Source: an uncultured Bacteroidales bacterium
GTDB lineage: Bacteria > Bacteroidota > Bacteroidia > Bacteroidales > UBA932
Length of the DNA: 30,923 nucleotides
Direction: 5' to 3'
NCBI GenBank assembly: GCA_945983015.1
Contig: CAMFSN010000005.1
Span: forward strand, 1-30,923
The translations under genes and the position numbers were made by a program. This document shows, piece by piece, positions 15,545 to 24,341 of this stretch. Under the pieces are notes generated by a model. That model was not told the origin of the DNA and searched no databases. It worked only from the letters and a program-made list of their open reading frames with translations. How positions within the stretch are numbered: the stretch's first letter is position 1; the number at the start of each line of letters is the position of its first letter.

Positions 15545-16352
15545 GGTATTATTCAAGAGCTTTTCATCAGGGAGTTGCGGCAACTGCTATTATCTCGGAG
15601 TGGAGGATGAGGATGGCGGCAGGCAGGGAGTGCTGATCGATGCCGGCGTGAGCCTGCGCAGGGTTAAGAAAGAATTGGCCCAGGAAGGACTGGGACTGGA
15701 GGACTTCAGTGCCATTCTGCTTACTCACGACCATATGGACCACATACGCTCATTGGCCTCCTTCTGCAAGCATCTGGGGAAAGCAGTTTGGGCGACGGAA
15801 GAGCTGCACAGGGCGCTCTCGCACCATATCTTAACTCACGAATACATAGGCTCCTGCAGAAAAGTCCTGAAGAAAGGGGGCTGGAATCCGGTAGTGGCGG
15901 GGCAAGTGCTGGTGAGGTATTTCGAAGTGCCGCACGATGCCACGCAGACCGTGGGCTTTGCCATTCAATTGGGAGGAAAAAACTACGTGCACATAACGGA
16001 TTGCGGCAGGATGACCACAGAGGCCCTGAGTTTTTGCAGTCAAGCCCAGACCGTGGTTCTGGAATCGAATTACGACAAGCGTATGCTCATCGAGGGATCA
16101 TACCCTAAAGAGCTGAAAGACAGAATATTGAACGAGAAGGGACATATGAGTAACGACGAGACAGCCCAGGCCATCAAGGAGTTTTCCCACGAAGGGCTGG
16201 AGAATCTTTTCCTCTGCCACCTGAGCGAGAATAACAACACCCCTGAAAGAGCCTATGAGAGTGCGAAGGCGGCTCTGCAGGAGGCAAATTTGACAAAGGT
16301 CAGGCTTCAGACGCTGCCGCGCCAGACACCTTCCCCTTTAATCCTCTTGTGA
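15534..16352 (+). CDS. MBL-fold metallohydrolase, YycJ/WalJ-like
   Basis: A 272-residue cytosolic metallo-beta-lactamase-fold hydrolase. The dinuclear metal motif HDHMDH lies at residues 65-70, with later ligands in the VPHDA, HITDCG and LCHLSENN segments. The N-terminal SSGSCGNCYYLG is a signature of the YycJ/WalJ-like group of exonucleases or processing hydrolases, seen near the WalK/R genes in Firmicutes. I chose ATG 15534, which gives MGNKVLFKSFSSGSCGN and an 11-base overlap with the TPR gene; the longer frame from 15498 adds residues with no family resemblance. Its cellular substrate in Bacteroidales is not known to me; nuclease activity on DNA ends is the usual inference. Confidence 0.88.
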   Translation: MGNKVLFKSFSSGSCGNCYYLGVEDEDGGRQGVLIDAGVSLRRVKKELAQEGLGLEDFSAILLTHDHMDHIRSLASFCKHLGKAVWATEELHRALSHHILTHEYIGSCRKVLKKGGWNPVVAGQVLVRYFEVPHDATQTVGFAIQLGGKNYVHITDCGRMTTEALSFCSQAQTVVLESNYDKRMLIEGSYPKELKDRILNEKGHMSNDETAQAIKEFSHEGLENLFLCHLSENNNTPERAYESAKAALQEANLTKVRLQTLPRQTPSPLILL

Positions 16353-16376
16353 GGAACTTATTATAACTGATTGACA

Positions 16377-18206
16377 ATGAAAGAATTTTGGATAATAATA
16401 AAGAGATATGTCAGGCCTTATACCGGATATTTGGGAGGCTCCATCCTTCTGAACATCCTGTCTGCTATCTTTAACGTCTTCTCCTTTTCGCTGCTGATAC
16501 CTATTCTTAAAATACTCTTCGACAGCGGCGGGGCCACTTACAGTTTCATAGCCTGGGATCAGGTGAAGGATTTCTCCGCCGTAACGAATAACATCTACTT
16601 CTACGTAGGAGAATGGGTTCACACTTACGGGCAGAGTAAGGTTCTGCTCGCCCTCTGTCTGGTATTCTGTGCCATCACCCTGATAAAGACAGGCTGCTAT
16701 TTCGGCTCTTCCGCAGTGATGGTACCTTTGAGAAACGGCATAGTGAGGGATCTCAGGATGCTCATTTACAAGAAGATAATTGCCCTTCCACTGGGCTTTT
16801 TCTCCCAGGAGAAAAAGGGGGATATACTCGCGAGAATGAGTGGAGACGTCCAGGAAGTGGAATACTCCATTACCAGCACCCTGGATATGCTGCTGAAGAA
16901 TCCTATCCTGATTATCATCTATCTGTCGGTGCTCTTCACGATGTCCTGGCAGCTGACCCTCTTCACCCTGGTCTTCGCACCGATTATGCTCTTCATAATG
17001 AGTGCAATTGGCCGAAAACTGAAGGCTCACTCGCTTCAGGCCCAGAAATTCTGGAGCGACACTATGTCTCAGGTGGAGGAAACCCTGGGGGGACTTCGCA
17101 TCATCAAGGCCTTCCTGGCTGAGAAAAAGATGACTGACCGCTTCCAGAAGGTGACTGACAATATGAGGATTAAAAACATCAAAGTAGGAGTCCGTCAAGC
17201 CAGCGCTCATCCTGTGAGCGAACTACTGGGAAGCATAATGATAGCCATTGTGCTCTGGTTTGGAGGCACTCTTATCCTGGGAGATCACGCAAGTATAGAT
17301 GCGCCGGCCTTTATGTCTTATATGACCATTCTCTACTCTGTGATTCAGCCTTTCAAGGATCTCTCGAAGGCAGCCTACTCCATTCCTAAGGGACTGGCTT
17401 CCGCCGAGAGAATAGATAAGATACTCCAGGCTGAGAATCCTTTGAAAGAAAAAGAGAATGCCATTGAACTCAAGAGCTTTGAAAAGGGCATAGAACTTAA
17501 GAACGTGACTTTCAAATACGAGAACAGCCGAGTAATCCTGAACGACGTAAGCCTGTTCATTCCTAAGGGCAAGACCATAGCCATAGTAGGAGCCTCAGGT
17601 GCCGGCAAATCCACCCTAGTGGATCTGATTCCACGTTTCTACGACGTATGCGAAGGCAGCATAGAGATAGACGGTCACGACCTGAGGGATGTTTCGACCA
17701 GGAGCCTTAGAGCCCTGATAGGCAATGTCAACCAGGAACCTATCCTCTTTAACGATACTATATTCAACAACATAGCCTTCGGAGTCGAGAATCCGACCAT
17801 GGAAGAAGTGGTGGCCGCAGCGAAAATTGCCAATGCCCACGAATTTATAATGGAAAAGGAACTTGGCTATGAGGAAAACATAGGCGACAGGGGCAGCAAA
17901 CTTTCCGGAGGCCAAAGACAGAGAATCTCCATAGCCAGGGCCATATTGAAAAACCCTCCTATCCTCATTCTCGATGAAGCCACCGCTTCCCTGGATACCG
18001 AATCCGAGAAGATAGTTCAGCAAGCCCTTGACAGACTGATGTCTAACAGAACCACCATAGCCATAGCCCACAGGCTCTCTACCATAAAGAATGCAGACGA
18101 AATCGTGGTAATGGATGCAGGCCACATAGTGGAAAGGGGTAAACACGAGGAACTGATCGAACTCGGTGGTTTTTATAAAAAACTCTACGATATGCAGGCT
18201 CTGTAA
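16377..18206 (+). CDS. ABC exporter, fused permease and ATPase (MsbA/lipid-exporter type)
   Basis: A 609-residue half-transporter with six hydrophobic segments in the first 330 residues and a C-terminal ATPase. Walker A is GASGAGKST (residues 405-413), the Q-loop is NQEPILFND, the signature LSGGQ is at 509-513, Walker B/D-loop is ILILDEATASLD and the switch His is in AIAHRLST. The architecture and length match MsbA-type lipid or drug exporters that flip lipid A core or other amphiphiles. ATG 16377 is preferred to the upstream TTG at 16371, two codons earlier. It starts 24 bases after the MBL gene and its stop shares one base with the vanZ-like start. Lipid substrate is inferred from resemblance, not shown. 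Confidence 0.92.
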   Translation: MKEFWIIIKRYVRPYTGYLGGSILLNILSAIFNVFSFSLLIPILKILFDSGGATYSFIAWDQVKDFSAVTNNIYFYVGEWVHTYGQSKVLLALCLVFCAITLIKTGCYFGSSAVMVPLRNGIVRDLRMLIYKKIIALPLGFFSQEKKGDILARMSGDVQEVEYSITSTLDMLLKNPILIIIYLSVLFTMSWQLTLFTLVFAPIMLFIMSAIGRKLKAHSLQAQKFWSDTMSQVEETLGGLRIIKAFLAEKKMTDRFQKVTDNMRIKNIKVGVRQASAHPVSELLGSIMIAIVLWFGGTLILGDHASIDAPAFMSYMTILYSVIQPFKDLSKAAYSIPKGLASAERIDKILQAENPLKEKENAIELKSFEKGIELKNVTFKYENSRVILNDVSLFIPKGKTIAIVGASGAGKSTLVDLIPRFYDVCEGSIEIDGHDLRDVSTRSLRALIGNVNQEPILFNDTIFNNIAFGVENPTMEEVVAAAKIANAHEFIMEKELGYEENIGDRGSKLSGGQRQRISIARAILKNPPILILDEATASLDTESEKIVQQALDRLMSNRTTIAIAHRLSTIKNADEIVVMDAGHIVERGKHEELIELGGFYKKLYDMQAL

Positions 18207-18619
18207 TGAAAGTGTTGGAAAACAAATACCTGTGGAGAGGCTTGACACTTGTGTACCTGCTAGCCCTGTGTTACCTCTGCTTCAGTACTCCGGATAGTCT
18301 TCCGAGCGTGGAAAACTGGAAATTCTTCATTCCGGCTGACAAGTTGGTGCATTTCCTGATGTTCTTCCCCGCTCCGGTTCTGCTGTACCTCTCTCTGGGC
18401 AAACGCTGGAAGACTGTTCGAAAAGCCCTGCCCACTGTGGGGCTCTGCTTTCTGATATGCTGTGTACTGGCGGGTACAACCGAGATTATTCAAAATTTCC
18501 GCCCAGGAAGAAGTATGTCCTTCTGGGATTTTGTGGCAGACATTTTAGGAATGATTCTCAGTTGTCTTCTACTTCTTCCTTCTTTGAGGAAGGTTTACGG
18601 AAAATCACGAACTCGTTAA
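18206..18619 (+). CDS. VanZ-like membrane protein
   Basis: A 137-residue protein with four hydrophobic segments and the VanZ-family signature: a DKLVHFLMFF segment near residue 47 and an EIIQNFRPGRSMSFWDFVADILG segment in the second half, whose charged and aromatic residues are conserved. VanZ-like proteins are found near envelope and glycopeptide-resistance genes; their function is not established for this group. The start codon shares one base with the stop of the ABC exporter (TAATG), so it is translationally coupled. The last 62 bases overlap the 3' end of the convergent gtrA gene on the other strand. Confidence 0.9.
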   Translation: MKVLENKYLWRGLTLVYLLALCYLCFSTPDSLPSVENWKFFIPADKLVHFLMFFPAPVLLYLSLGKRWKTVRKALPTVGLCFLICCVLAGTTEIIQNFRPGRSMSFWDFVADILGMILSCLLLLPSLRKVYGKSRTR

Positions 18620-19019
18620 GAGTGAAGTTCAAAAGTCCAGAGCAACAAAGTGCCAGCAGGTTACAGATAACCGGATCCCACTTTGTAGCTACTGCTATAG
18701 CGTTAAGTATCATCATCTTGACGATGAAAGCCGAAATGCAGGAGATATTGTACTTCCAAAGATGAGAAAAATAAGACCCTATCGTAAAGATACTGATCCT
18801 GTCCCTCCAGACATAGAAATAGGCCACGGTATAATTCACTATGACGGCACATTCGAAGGAGATCAAAGGAGAAAGCACATACTGCTCAAAGTGAGTGGCA
18901 CCCATCACATAAGTGGTCATCAGCCACAGGACGAGAGTGTCCGTAGCAGTACCAAAAAGTGAAGTCAGAGAAAACTTCAACCCTTGAGTCAATATCTTTT
19001 TTATCTTCTTAAACTTCAC
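18558..19019 (-). CDS. GtrA family membrane protein
   Basis: A 153-residue, four-helix membrane protein of the GtrA family, linked to moving polyprenyl-phosphate-linked sugars across the membrane for O-antigen, arabinogalactan or teichoic acid glycosylation. Visible features are the basic N-terminus, KFSLTSLFGTATDTLVLWL, the mid-protein NYTVAYFYVWRD and the C-terminal LNFTLNEFVIFRKP that ends most GtrA proteins. The start is GTG at 19019, placed well behind a -7 promoter box. The C-terminal 62 bases overlap the VanZ-like gene in convergent orientation. No glycosyltransferase partner lies next to it. Confidence 0.9.
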   Translation of the reverse strand: MKFKKIKKILTQGLKFSLTSLFGTATDTLVLWLMTTYVMGATHFEQYVLSPLISFECAVIVNYTVAYFYVWRDRISIFTIGSYFSHLWKYNISCISAFIVKMMILNAIAVATKWDPVICNLLALCCSGLLNFTLNEFVIFRKPSSKKEEVEDN

Positions 19020-19046
19020 CTGTAGTCTAATAAGGGGAAAGGATTA

Positions 19047-19054
19047 CAAATATA
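19047..19054 (-). promoter_or_regulatory. -7 box TATATTTG before gtrA
   Basis: On the minus strand TATATTTG is an exact TAnnTTTG match, 27 bases before the GTG start of gtrA and just after the stop of the DUF4886 gene. It suggests gtrA has its own promoter rather than relying on readthrough. No clear -33 TTG is visible at the usual spacing. Confidence 0.5.
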
Positions 19055-19063
19055 GTAAAAAAC

Positions 19064-19876
19064 TTATAATCTTCCCTTTTTTACCGCTTTATGGGCACAT
19101 CTTTGGGCTATTTTCAGTTGTGCCTTGTTAACGTTTACAGGAAGATAGGAATTTCCTATGACATTTCTTCCAGTCAGAACCTCATACCAGGTAGCCGCAG
19201 CGATGTATCTCCCTATGTACAGGTCCAGATGATAACCATCTCTGGTAAGGTCAGGTCCGAGAGCCGTAGCCCTCGCCATCTGTATGGCGGTACCCGTAGG
19301 GACTATGATACTGATTCCTACATCCTTACAAGCCTTGGAGGAAGCCTCCATTATAGCCTGATACATCTTCATCTGATCGCAGTCGTATTTCGGGAAATCC
19401 CCGTGCTTGGATATCTGGGAATACGCCCAGGTCTGATGGAAAATCAATTTGGCTCCAGGAACCTGTTCCCTTACCCAGTCCACCAGGGTTTTCAAGCCGG
19501 AATAAGTCTCGTAAAGTCCACTCTTTCCGCTCACCTGCTGCACGCTGACATAATCCCAATCCTCCTGGGCAATTACCTCGGAAAGCCTGGTCTTCGGATA
19601 GGACCTCAACACTCCATCCCCTTCTATCTTCCTGTAGTCATAGGCAGGCAGGTCCCCTGCTATGTTCCGAAGATGCGTATCTATATCACAACCAGGAACA
19701 TAGAGATTAGCTATTATCATATCGACCCCATCCGCGGCAGCTATCTCAAAGAGATTTTGCTCAATGGCATCCATAGAAAAACTGTTCCCTATAGCCAAAA
19801 CCTTGACAGTATCCTTAGCCAGCATAGGGCTTAAGGCACAAAAGAGTGCCGACATTAAACTAATAATCCTTTTCAT
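19064..19876 (-). CDS. DUF4886 domain protein, SGNH-hydrolase-like, exported
   Basis: A 270-residue protein with a signal peptide (MKRIISLMSALFCALSPMLAKD) followed by a DUF4886 domain. The fold is SGNH/GDSL-like: the nucleophile block is GNSFS (residues 30-34, Ser32 or Ser34), with a later Gly/Asn-type oxyanion region and the catalytic pair D-x-x-H as DGYH (Asp213, His216) before the C-terminal helix. Such proteins are usually esterases acting on polysaccharides or acylated substrates in the periplasm. The substrate here is unknown. It lies 56 bases after uvrA on the same strand and no TAnnTTTG box is present in that gap, so it may be carried by readthrough. Confidence 0.82.
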   Translation of the reverse strand: MKRIISLMSALFCALSPMLAKDTVKVLAIGNSFSMDAIEQNLFEIAAADGVDMIIANLYVPGCDIDTHLRNIAGDLPAYDYRKIEGDGVLRSYPKTRLSEVIAQEDWDYVSVQQVSGKSGLYETYSGLKTLVDWVREQVPGAKLIFHQTWAYSQISKHGDFPKYDCDQMKMYQAIMEASSKACKDVGISIIVPTGTAIQMARATALGPDLTRDGYHLDLYIGRYIAAATWYEVLTGRNVIGNSYLPVNVNKAQLKIAQRCAHKAVKKGRL

Positions 19877-19932
19877 TCTATCCTAAACTATCACAAACAA
19901 GCAACTGCTTTCAACACTTGTCCATCTTGCGA

Positions 19933-22725
19933 TTATCTAAACATTATCCTCAAAGCTTCATTTCCTTCCAGATAAGGGCCCACCTCTTCCGGAGGCCCTG
20001 CATATACCACTTCACCCCCTCTCTCACCGGCATCCGGACCCAAATCTATGAGGTAATCCGCCGCCTTGATGACATCCGGATTGTGCTCCACCACCAGCAG
20101 CGAGTGCCCCATCTGAAGCAGCGCATCGAAACTCCTGAGGAGTTTGTTCACATCATCGAAATGCAGTCCTGTAGTCGGCTCGTCGAAGATAAAGAGCGTC
20201 TTCCCCTGCCTGCTGCGTTCCCTGCTTATAGACAAGTAGTAGGCCAACTTTATCCTCTGGCTCTCACCACCGGAGAGGGTGGTCGAGTTCTGGGCAAGTT
20301 TCAAATAGTCCAAACCCACATCTACCAGCGGCTTGAGTCTCTGGGCCACCTCCTGCGCCTCAGGCTCCGGAGCCTGAGAGAAAAACTCAATAGCCTCACT
20401 GACGGACATATTCAAGATATCATCCACATTCTTGCCTCTGTATCTGACTTCCAGTATCTCATCCTTGAAACGCTTTCCTCCACAGTGCTCACAGACCATA
20501 GTGACATTGGCCATAAACTGCATCTCTATGCTCACCTCTCCTGCCCCCTGACACTCCGGACAACGGCCTCCATCCTGATTAAAGGAGAAAGAAGAAGGCC
20601 CGAAACCCGAAAGTCTGGCCAATGGCTGGTCGGAGAGAAGTTTTCGGATAAGATCGTATATCTTCAGATAAGTCACAGGATTACTCCTGCTGCTCTTTCC
20701 AATGGGGTTCTGGTCCACATACTCCACGGCCATAATCCTATCCAGACTCCCTGCAAGTCCCTTGAAAGCACCCACCTGCTCTCCGTTCCCTGTGATATGT
20801 CTTAAAAGGGCCGGATACAGAATGTCTCCCACCAGGGTGGACTTGCCCGAACCGGACACTCCGCTCACTACCGTGAGCACGCCCAGAGGTATCCTGACAT
20901 CTATATTCTTCAGATTATGCTCCATAGCCCCGAGTACTTCTATGTAATAATTCGGACTCCGCTTTTCCCTGTGATATTTCTCCTTGCTCCCTTTAAGGTA
21001 TTGGAGGGTAAGGGATTTGTCCACCACTTCCTGAGGGAGGTCCTCGGAATAAGAGCCCTGGAACACTATCTCTCCTCCGAATGAACCCGCCTTCGGTCCC
21101 ATATCTATCAGTATGTCGGCAGCCCTGATTATCTCCTCGTCGTGCTCCACTACCACTACAGTATTACCCTGATCCTTAAGTCTTTTCAATACCGATAGCA
21201 GATTCTTTGTATCCCTTGGATGCAGTCCCACCGAAGGTTCGTCCAAGACATAGAGGGAACCTACCAGAGAACTTCCCAGGGCAGAGACCAGATTCACCCT
21301 CTGGCTCTCTCCTCCGGAAAGGGTGTTGCAGGTTCTGTTAAGAGTCAGATAAGACAAGCCCACGTCCTGAAGACAGGAAAGCCTGTCACAAAGCTCTTTA
21401 TAGGCCTCCCGTATTATGGTTCTTTCAGTAGGGTCCAATTCTATGTTCCGGAAAAAATCCAGGCATTGCCCCACGTTCATCTCCAGAACTTCAGCTATGT
21501 TTTTCCCAGCCACTCTCACATAGAGAGCTTCCTTTTTCAGACGGCTTCCGTGACAGCTCGGACACTGGGCCTTCCCGCTGAAACGGCTGAGCATATATTT
21601 GAACTGAATTTTATACTTCTGAGTATCCACCCACTCGAAAAACTCATTTATTCCGACCGGACTGTCAGGCTGCTCAGGAACACTCCTGATATTCCAGAGT
21701 ATATCCTTCTCCTTTTCAGAGAGTTTGCAATATGGGGTAAAAATATCCAGTCCCAAGGACTCGGCATTTTGGATAAGAATATCCTTGAACCAACTCATCT
21801 TCTCCCCTCTCCAGCAGGCTATGGCCCCATCGTATATGCTCTTTGTCTTATCCGGCACCACCAGGTCCTCACTAATGCCAATCACCTTCCCAAGTCCCCC
21901 GCAGTTAGGACAGGCTCCGATGGGACTATTGAAGCTGAACATATAGTCATTCGGCTTTTCGAAGATTAATCCATCCTTTTCAAATCTCTGAGAGAATCTC
22001 TCAAGCTTCTGTCCCAGAGCTATATACATCACGCCCTTTCCGGAATGAAAGGCATCGTTAAGGGAGGAAAGCAATCTGGTCCTGTCCTCCAGGGAGGAAA
22101 ACCTGTCTATAAGTATATATGTATCCTCCTGCCAGTCCTGTTCCCCACTTTGCAGCACATCATCTATTCGAAGCACCGTGGAGGCTCTCCAGACTCTGCT
22201 GTAACCTTCTTCTTTAAAGCGGAGGAGTTCCGCCACCGGAGTATCTCCCCAATCCGGCAGGAAAAGTATGTAAGCGGGATTCTCCGCATTTAGCCTTTCC
22301 TCCATCCAGGCAACTACACTCGACACCGAATCAGCTCTTACTTCCTCCCCTGACACAGGGCTGAAGGTATGCCCAATTCTGGCATAGATGAGCCTAAGAT
22401 AATCGTAAATCTCAGTAGTGGTAGCCACGGTAGAACGGGGATTTCTCACATTCACCTTCTGCTCTATGGCGACAGAGGGAGGAATGCCCTCCACATAATC
22501 CACGTCAGGTTTACTCATCCTCCCCAGGAACTGCCTGGCGTAAGAACTCATACTTTGGGCAAAACGTCTCTGTCCCTCTGCGAAGAGAGTGTCGAAAGCG
22601 AGGGAACTCTTTCCCGAGCCGGACACCCCTGTCACCACGACCAGTTTCCCCCTTTCGATAGAAAGAGATATATTCTTCAGGTTATTTACCCGAGCATTTC
22701 TTATTATGATACTGCCTTTATCCAT
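19933..22725 (-). CDS. uvrA: Excinuclease ABC subunit A
   Basis: UvrA recognises bulky DNA damage and loads UvrB in nucleotide excision repair. The 930-residue protein is full length (E. coli UvrA is 940). Two ABC ATPase modules are visible: the first Walker A is GVSGSGKS at residues 33-40, and the second is GVSGSGKS near residue 630; two LSGGESQR signatures follow. Zinc-finger CxxC pairs occur as CPNC, CPSC, CPEC and CEHC. The MDKGSIIIRNARVNNLKN start is typical. The gene overlaps murQ by 8 bases and is thus the last of a chain with the MurNAc-salvage genes, an unusual placement for a repair gene that elsewhere is often monocistronic. No frame damage is seen. Confidence 0.98.
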   Translation of the reverse strand: MDKGSIIIRNARVNNLKNISLSIERGKLVVVTGVSGSGKSSLAFDTLFAEGQRRFAQSMSSYARQFLGRMSKPDVDYVEGIPPSVAIEQKVNVRNPRSTVATTTEIYDYLRLIYARIGHTFSPVSGEEVRADSVSSVVAWMEERLNAENPAYILFLPDWGDTPVAELLRFKEEGYSRVWRASTVLRIDDVLQSGEQDWQEDTYILIDRFSSLEDRTRLLSSLNDAFHSGKGVMYIALGQKLERFSQRFEKDGLIFEKPNDYMFSFNSPIGACPNCGGLGKVIGISEDLVVPDKTKSIYDGAIACWRGEKMSWFKDILIQNAESLGLDIFTPYCKLSEKEKDILWNIRSVPEQPDSPVGINEFFEWVDTQKYKIQFKYMLSRFSGKAQCPSCHGSRLKKEALYVRVAGKNIAEVLEMNVGQCLDFFRNIELDPTERTIIREAYKELCDRLSCLQDVGLSYLTLNRTCNTLSGGESQRVNLVSALGSSLVGSLYVLDEPSVGLHPRDTKNLLSVLKRLKDQGNTVVVVEHDEEIIRAADILIDMGPKAGSFGGEIVFQGSYSEDLPQEVVDKSLTLQYLKGSKEKYHREKRSPNYYIEVLGAMEHNLKNIDVRIPLGVLTVVSGVSGSGKSTLVGDILYPALLRHITGNGEQVGAFKGLAGSLDRIMAVEYVDQNPIGKSSRSNPVTYLKIYDLIRKLLSDQPLARLSGFGPSSFSFNQDGGRCPECQGAGEVSIEMQFMANVTMVCEHCGGKRFKDEILEVRYRGKNVDDILNMSVSEAIEFFSQAPEPEAQEVAQRLKPLVDVGLDYLKLAQNSTTLSGGESQRIKLAYYLSISRERSRQGKTLFIFDEPTTGLHFDDVNKLLRSFDALLQMGHSLLVVEHNPDVIKAADYLIDLGPDAGERGGEVVYAGPPEEVGPYLEGNEALRIMFR

Positions 22726-23524
22726 TCAATGAATCCAAAGCGGCCCTTACCGAGCCATATTTCAACAGCAAGTCCCTAGCCTTCTGATAATCATCTACCT
22801 TCGCCTCCTCCATTATCATACGGGTTCCTCGGTCTATGAGCTTGGCATTGGTCAACTGCATATCCACCATCTTATTCCCCTGAACGTGCCCGAGCCTGAT
22901 CATCACTGAAGTCGATATCATATTGAGTATCAACTTCTGGGCAGTGCCGGACTTCATCCTGGTGCTGCCGGTCACAAATTCCGGACCCACTACGGCCACT
23001 ATAGGTATCTGGGCTTCGGCAGCCACAGCCGAATCGGGATTACAAGTAATGCAGGCAGTCAGCAGCCCCTCCTGCCTGGCCTTTCTGAGTCCCCCCAGCA
23101 CATAAGGAGTACTCCCGCTGGCCGCTATGCCCACCAGAGTGTCCAGAGAACTGGGCTTATACTCTGCCAAGTCCCTCCAAGCCCCGTCTTCATCATCCTC
23201 GGCTCCTTCCACTGCCCTTCTGATAGCTCCATCTCCTCCGGCTATCAGTCCTATAAACAGGTCATAGGCTGCCCCATAGGTAGGAGGTATCTCGGAAGCA
23301 TCCAATATGCCAAGCCTTCCGCTGGTTCCGGCACCTATATAAAACACTCTACCCCCGCGACTCATCCTCTCAAGTATTCCCTCTACCAGTTTCTCTATCT
23401 GTGGAATACACTTCGAGACCGCAGCGGGCACTGTGGAATCTTCCTTGTTAATACTCTCCAGAAGTTCCCTGGTGGACATATCCTGAAGGTCGAGATATCT
23501 GGAACTACTTTCAGTTACTTTCAT
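22718..23524 (-). CDS. murQ: N-acetylmuramic acid 6-phosphate etherase
   Basis: MurQ cleaves the D-lactyl ether of MurNAc-6-phosphate to give GlcNAc-6-phosphate and D-lactate in the cytoplasm. The 268-residue protein has a SIS sugar-isomerase fold with the phosphate-binding GAGTSGRLG near residue 64, the catalytic Glu in DASEIPPT (Glu78) and a second acidic site in EGAED (residues 107-110), plus the GIAASGSTPYV and TGSTRMKSGTAQK segments. E. coli MurQ is about 30 residues longer, so this copy is slightly short at the C-terminus. It overlaps the upstream kinase gene by 14 bases and uvrA by 8 bases, which indicates a coupled operon. Confidence 0.96.
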   Translation of the reverse strand: MKVTESSSRYLDLQDMSTRELLESINKEDSTVPAAVSKCIPQIEKLVEGILERMSRGGRVFYIGAGTSGRLGILDASEIPPTYGAAYDLFIGLIAGGDGAIRRAVEGAEDDEDGAWRDLAEYKPSSLDTLVGIAASGSTPYVLGGLRKARQEGLLTACITCNPDSAVAAEAQIPIVAVVGPEFVTGSTRMKSGTAQKLILNMISTSVMIRLGHVQGNKMVDMQLTNAKLIDRGTRMIMEEAKVDDYQKARDLLLKYGSVRAALDSLNG

Positions 23525-24341
23525 AATACTTTAGCAACTCCTCTATAGGAGCCTTTATTATCTTTCTGATTTTCAATCCCTTTTCTTCACAGCACTCTCT
23601 AAAAAGGGCCTCATAGTGCTTTGCCACTGAGCCCACGGCCCCTATCTCCAGGCTCTCCCAGCCAGGATATCTGCAGACATTTCTCTGAAGAAAGTCCCCG
23701 AAACCCTCCTTAATAAGAGAACTGATATAAGCATCCTCCAGCCTTGAAGCTGCGAACATATTCAGCGAAGCGAGATAAGCTGCAGGAGAGCCCTGCCTGT
23801 AAACCCTTTCCACTATGGCAGGGTACGACAGTTCATACTCCCTTTCAAATTCTCCCGCAAGTCCCTCGGGCATTATCCCCTTTATATAATCCATCAGCAA
23901 GTGCTTTCCTATCCAGCTTCCACTTCCCTCATCCCCGAGTATGAAACCACCCGCCTTCACATTCTGCAAAATCTCTCCCCCATCGCAAAGACAGGAATTC
24001 GAGCCCGTTCCCAGAATACAGGCTATTCCCCTCTCCTTTCCAAACAAGGCCAATGCGCTCGCCCTCAGGTCAGAGCTGAGTTCCAGCTCCGCATCCGGCC
24101 ACACTTCCTTTATACAGCAGGCCAATTTTCTCTTCATCTCCTCCCCCACTATCCCTGCTCCAAAGAAGTGAATGCTCTCCACCTCCTGACAAAACGGGCG
24201 AATCTCAGTGCTTAGAACACTGACTATCTCTTCTGGAGACATATAATTAGGATTCAAGCCCTTAGTTCTGAATCGAAGATTACTCTTCCCGCTCAAGGCC
24301 CAATCCACCTTGCTGCTGCCGCTGTCTGCTATCAGTTTCAT
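23511..24341 (-). CDS. murK: BadF/BadG-type sugar kinase, probable MurNAc kinase (MurK-like)
   Basis: A 276-residue ASKHA-fold kinase of the BadF/BadG/BcrA/BcrD family, which includes GlcNAc kinase and MurNAc/GlcNAc kinase MurK. Seen are phosphate-1 DSGSSKVDWAL (from residue 6), the catalytic-Asp region SSDLRASALAL (Asp91), phosphate-2 GTGSNSCLCD (from residue 111) and GDEGSGSWIG (from 136), which are standard for this group. Placement directly before murQ and after an SSS transporter supports phosphorylation of MurNAc at O6, since MurQ needs MurNAc-6-P. As I recall, Tannerella forsythia carries a comparable murTKQ arrangement. The start overlaps the transporter stop by four bases. Confidence 0.85.
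   Translation of the reverse strand: MKLIADSGSSKVDWALSGKSNLRFRTKGLNPNYMSPEEIVSVLSTEIRPFCQEVESIHFFGAGIVGEEMKRKLACCIKEVWPDAELELSSDLRASALALFGKERGIACILGTGSNSCLCDGGEILQNVKAGGFILGDEGSGSWIGKHLLMDYIKGIMPEGLAGEFEREYELSYPAIVERVYRQGSPAAYLASLNMFAASRLEDAYISSLIKEGFGDFLQRNVCRYPGWESLEIGAVGSVAKHYEALFRECCEEKGLKIRKIIKAPIEELLKYYESN

Noticed and set aside
16338..17210. 290-codon minus-strand open frame opposite the ABC exporter
   Set aside because: It runs against the conserved permease domain, and the product resembles no family and has shadow-like composition.
19918..20805. 295-codon plus-strand open frame opposite uvrA
   Set aside because: It is antisense to the conserved C-terminal ATPase of UvrA, with no recognisable domain or promoter; other long frames opposite uvrA (for example 21220-21969) are rejected for the same reason.
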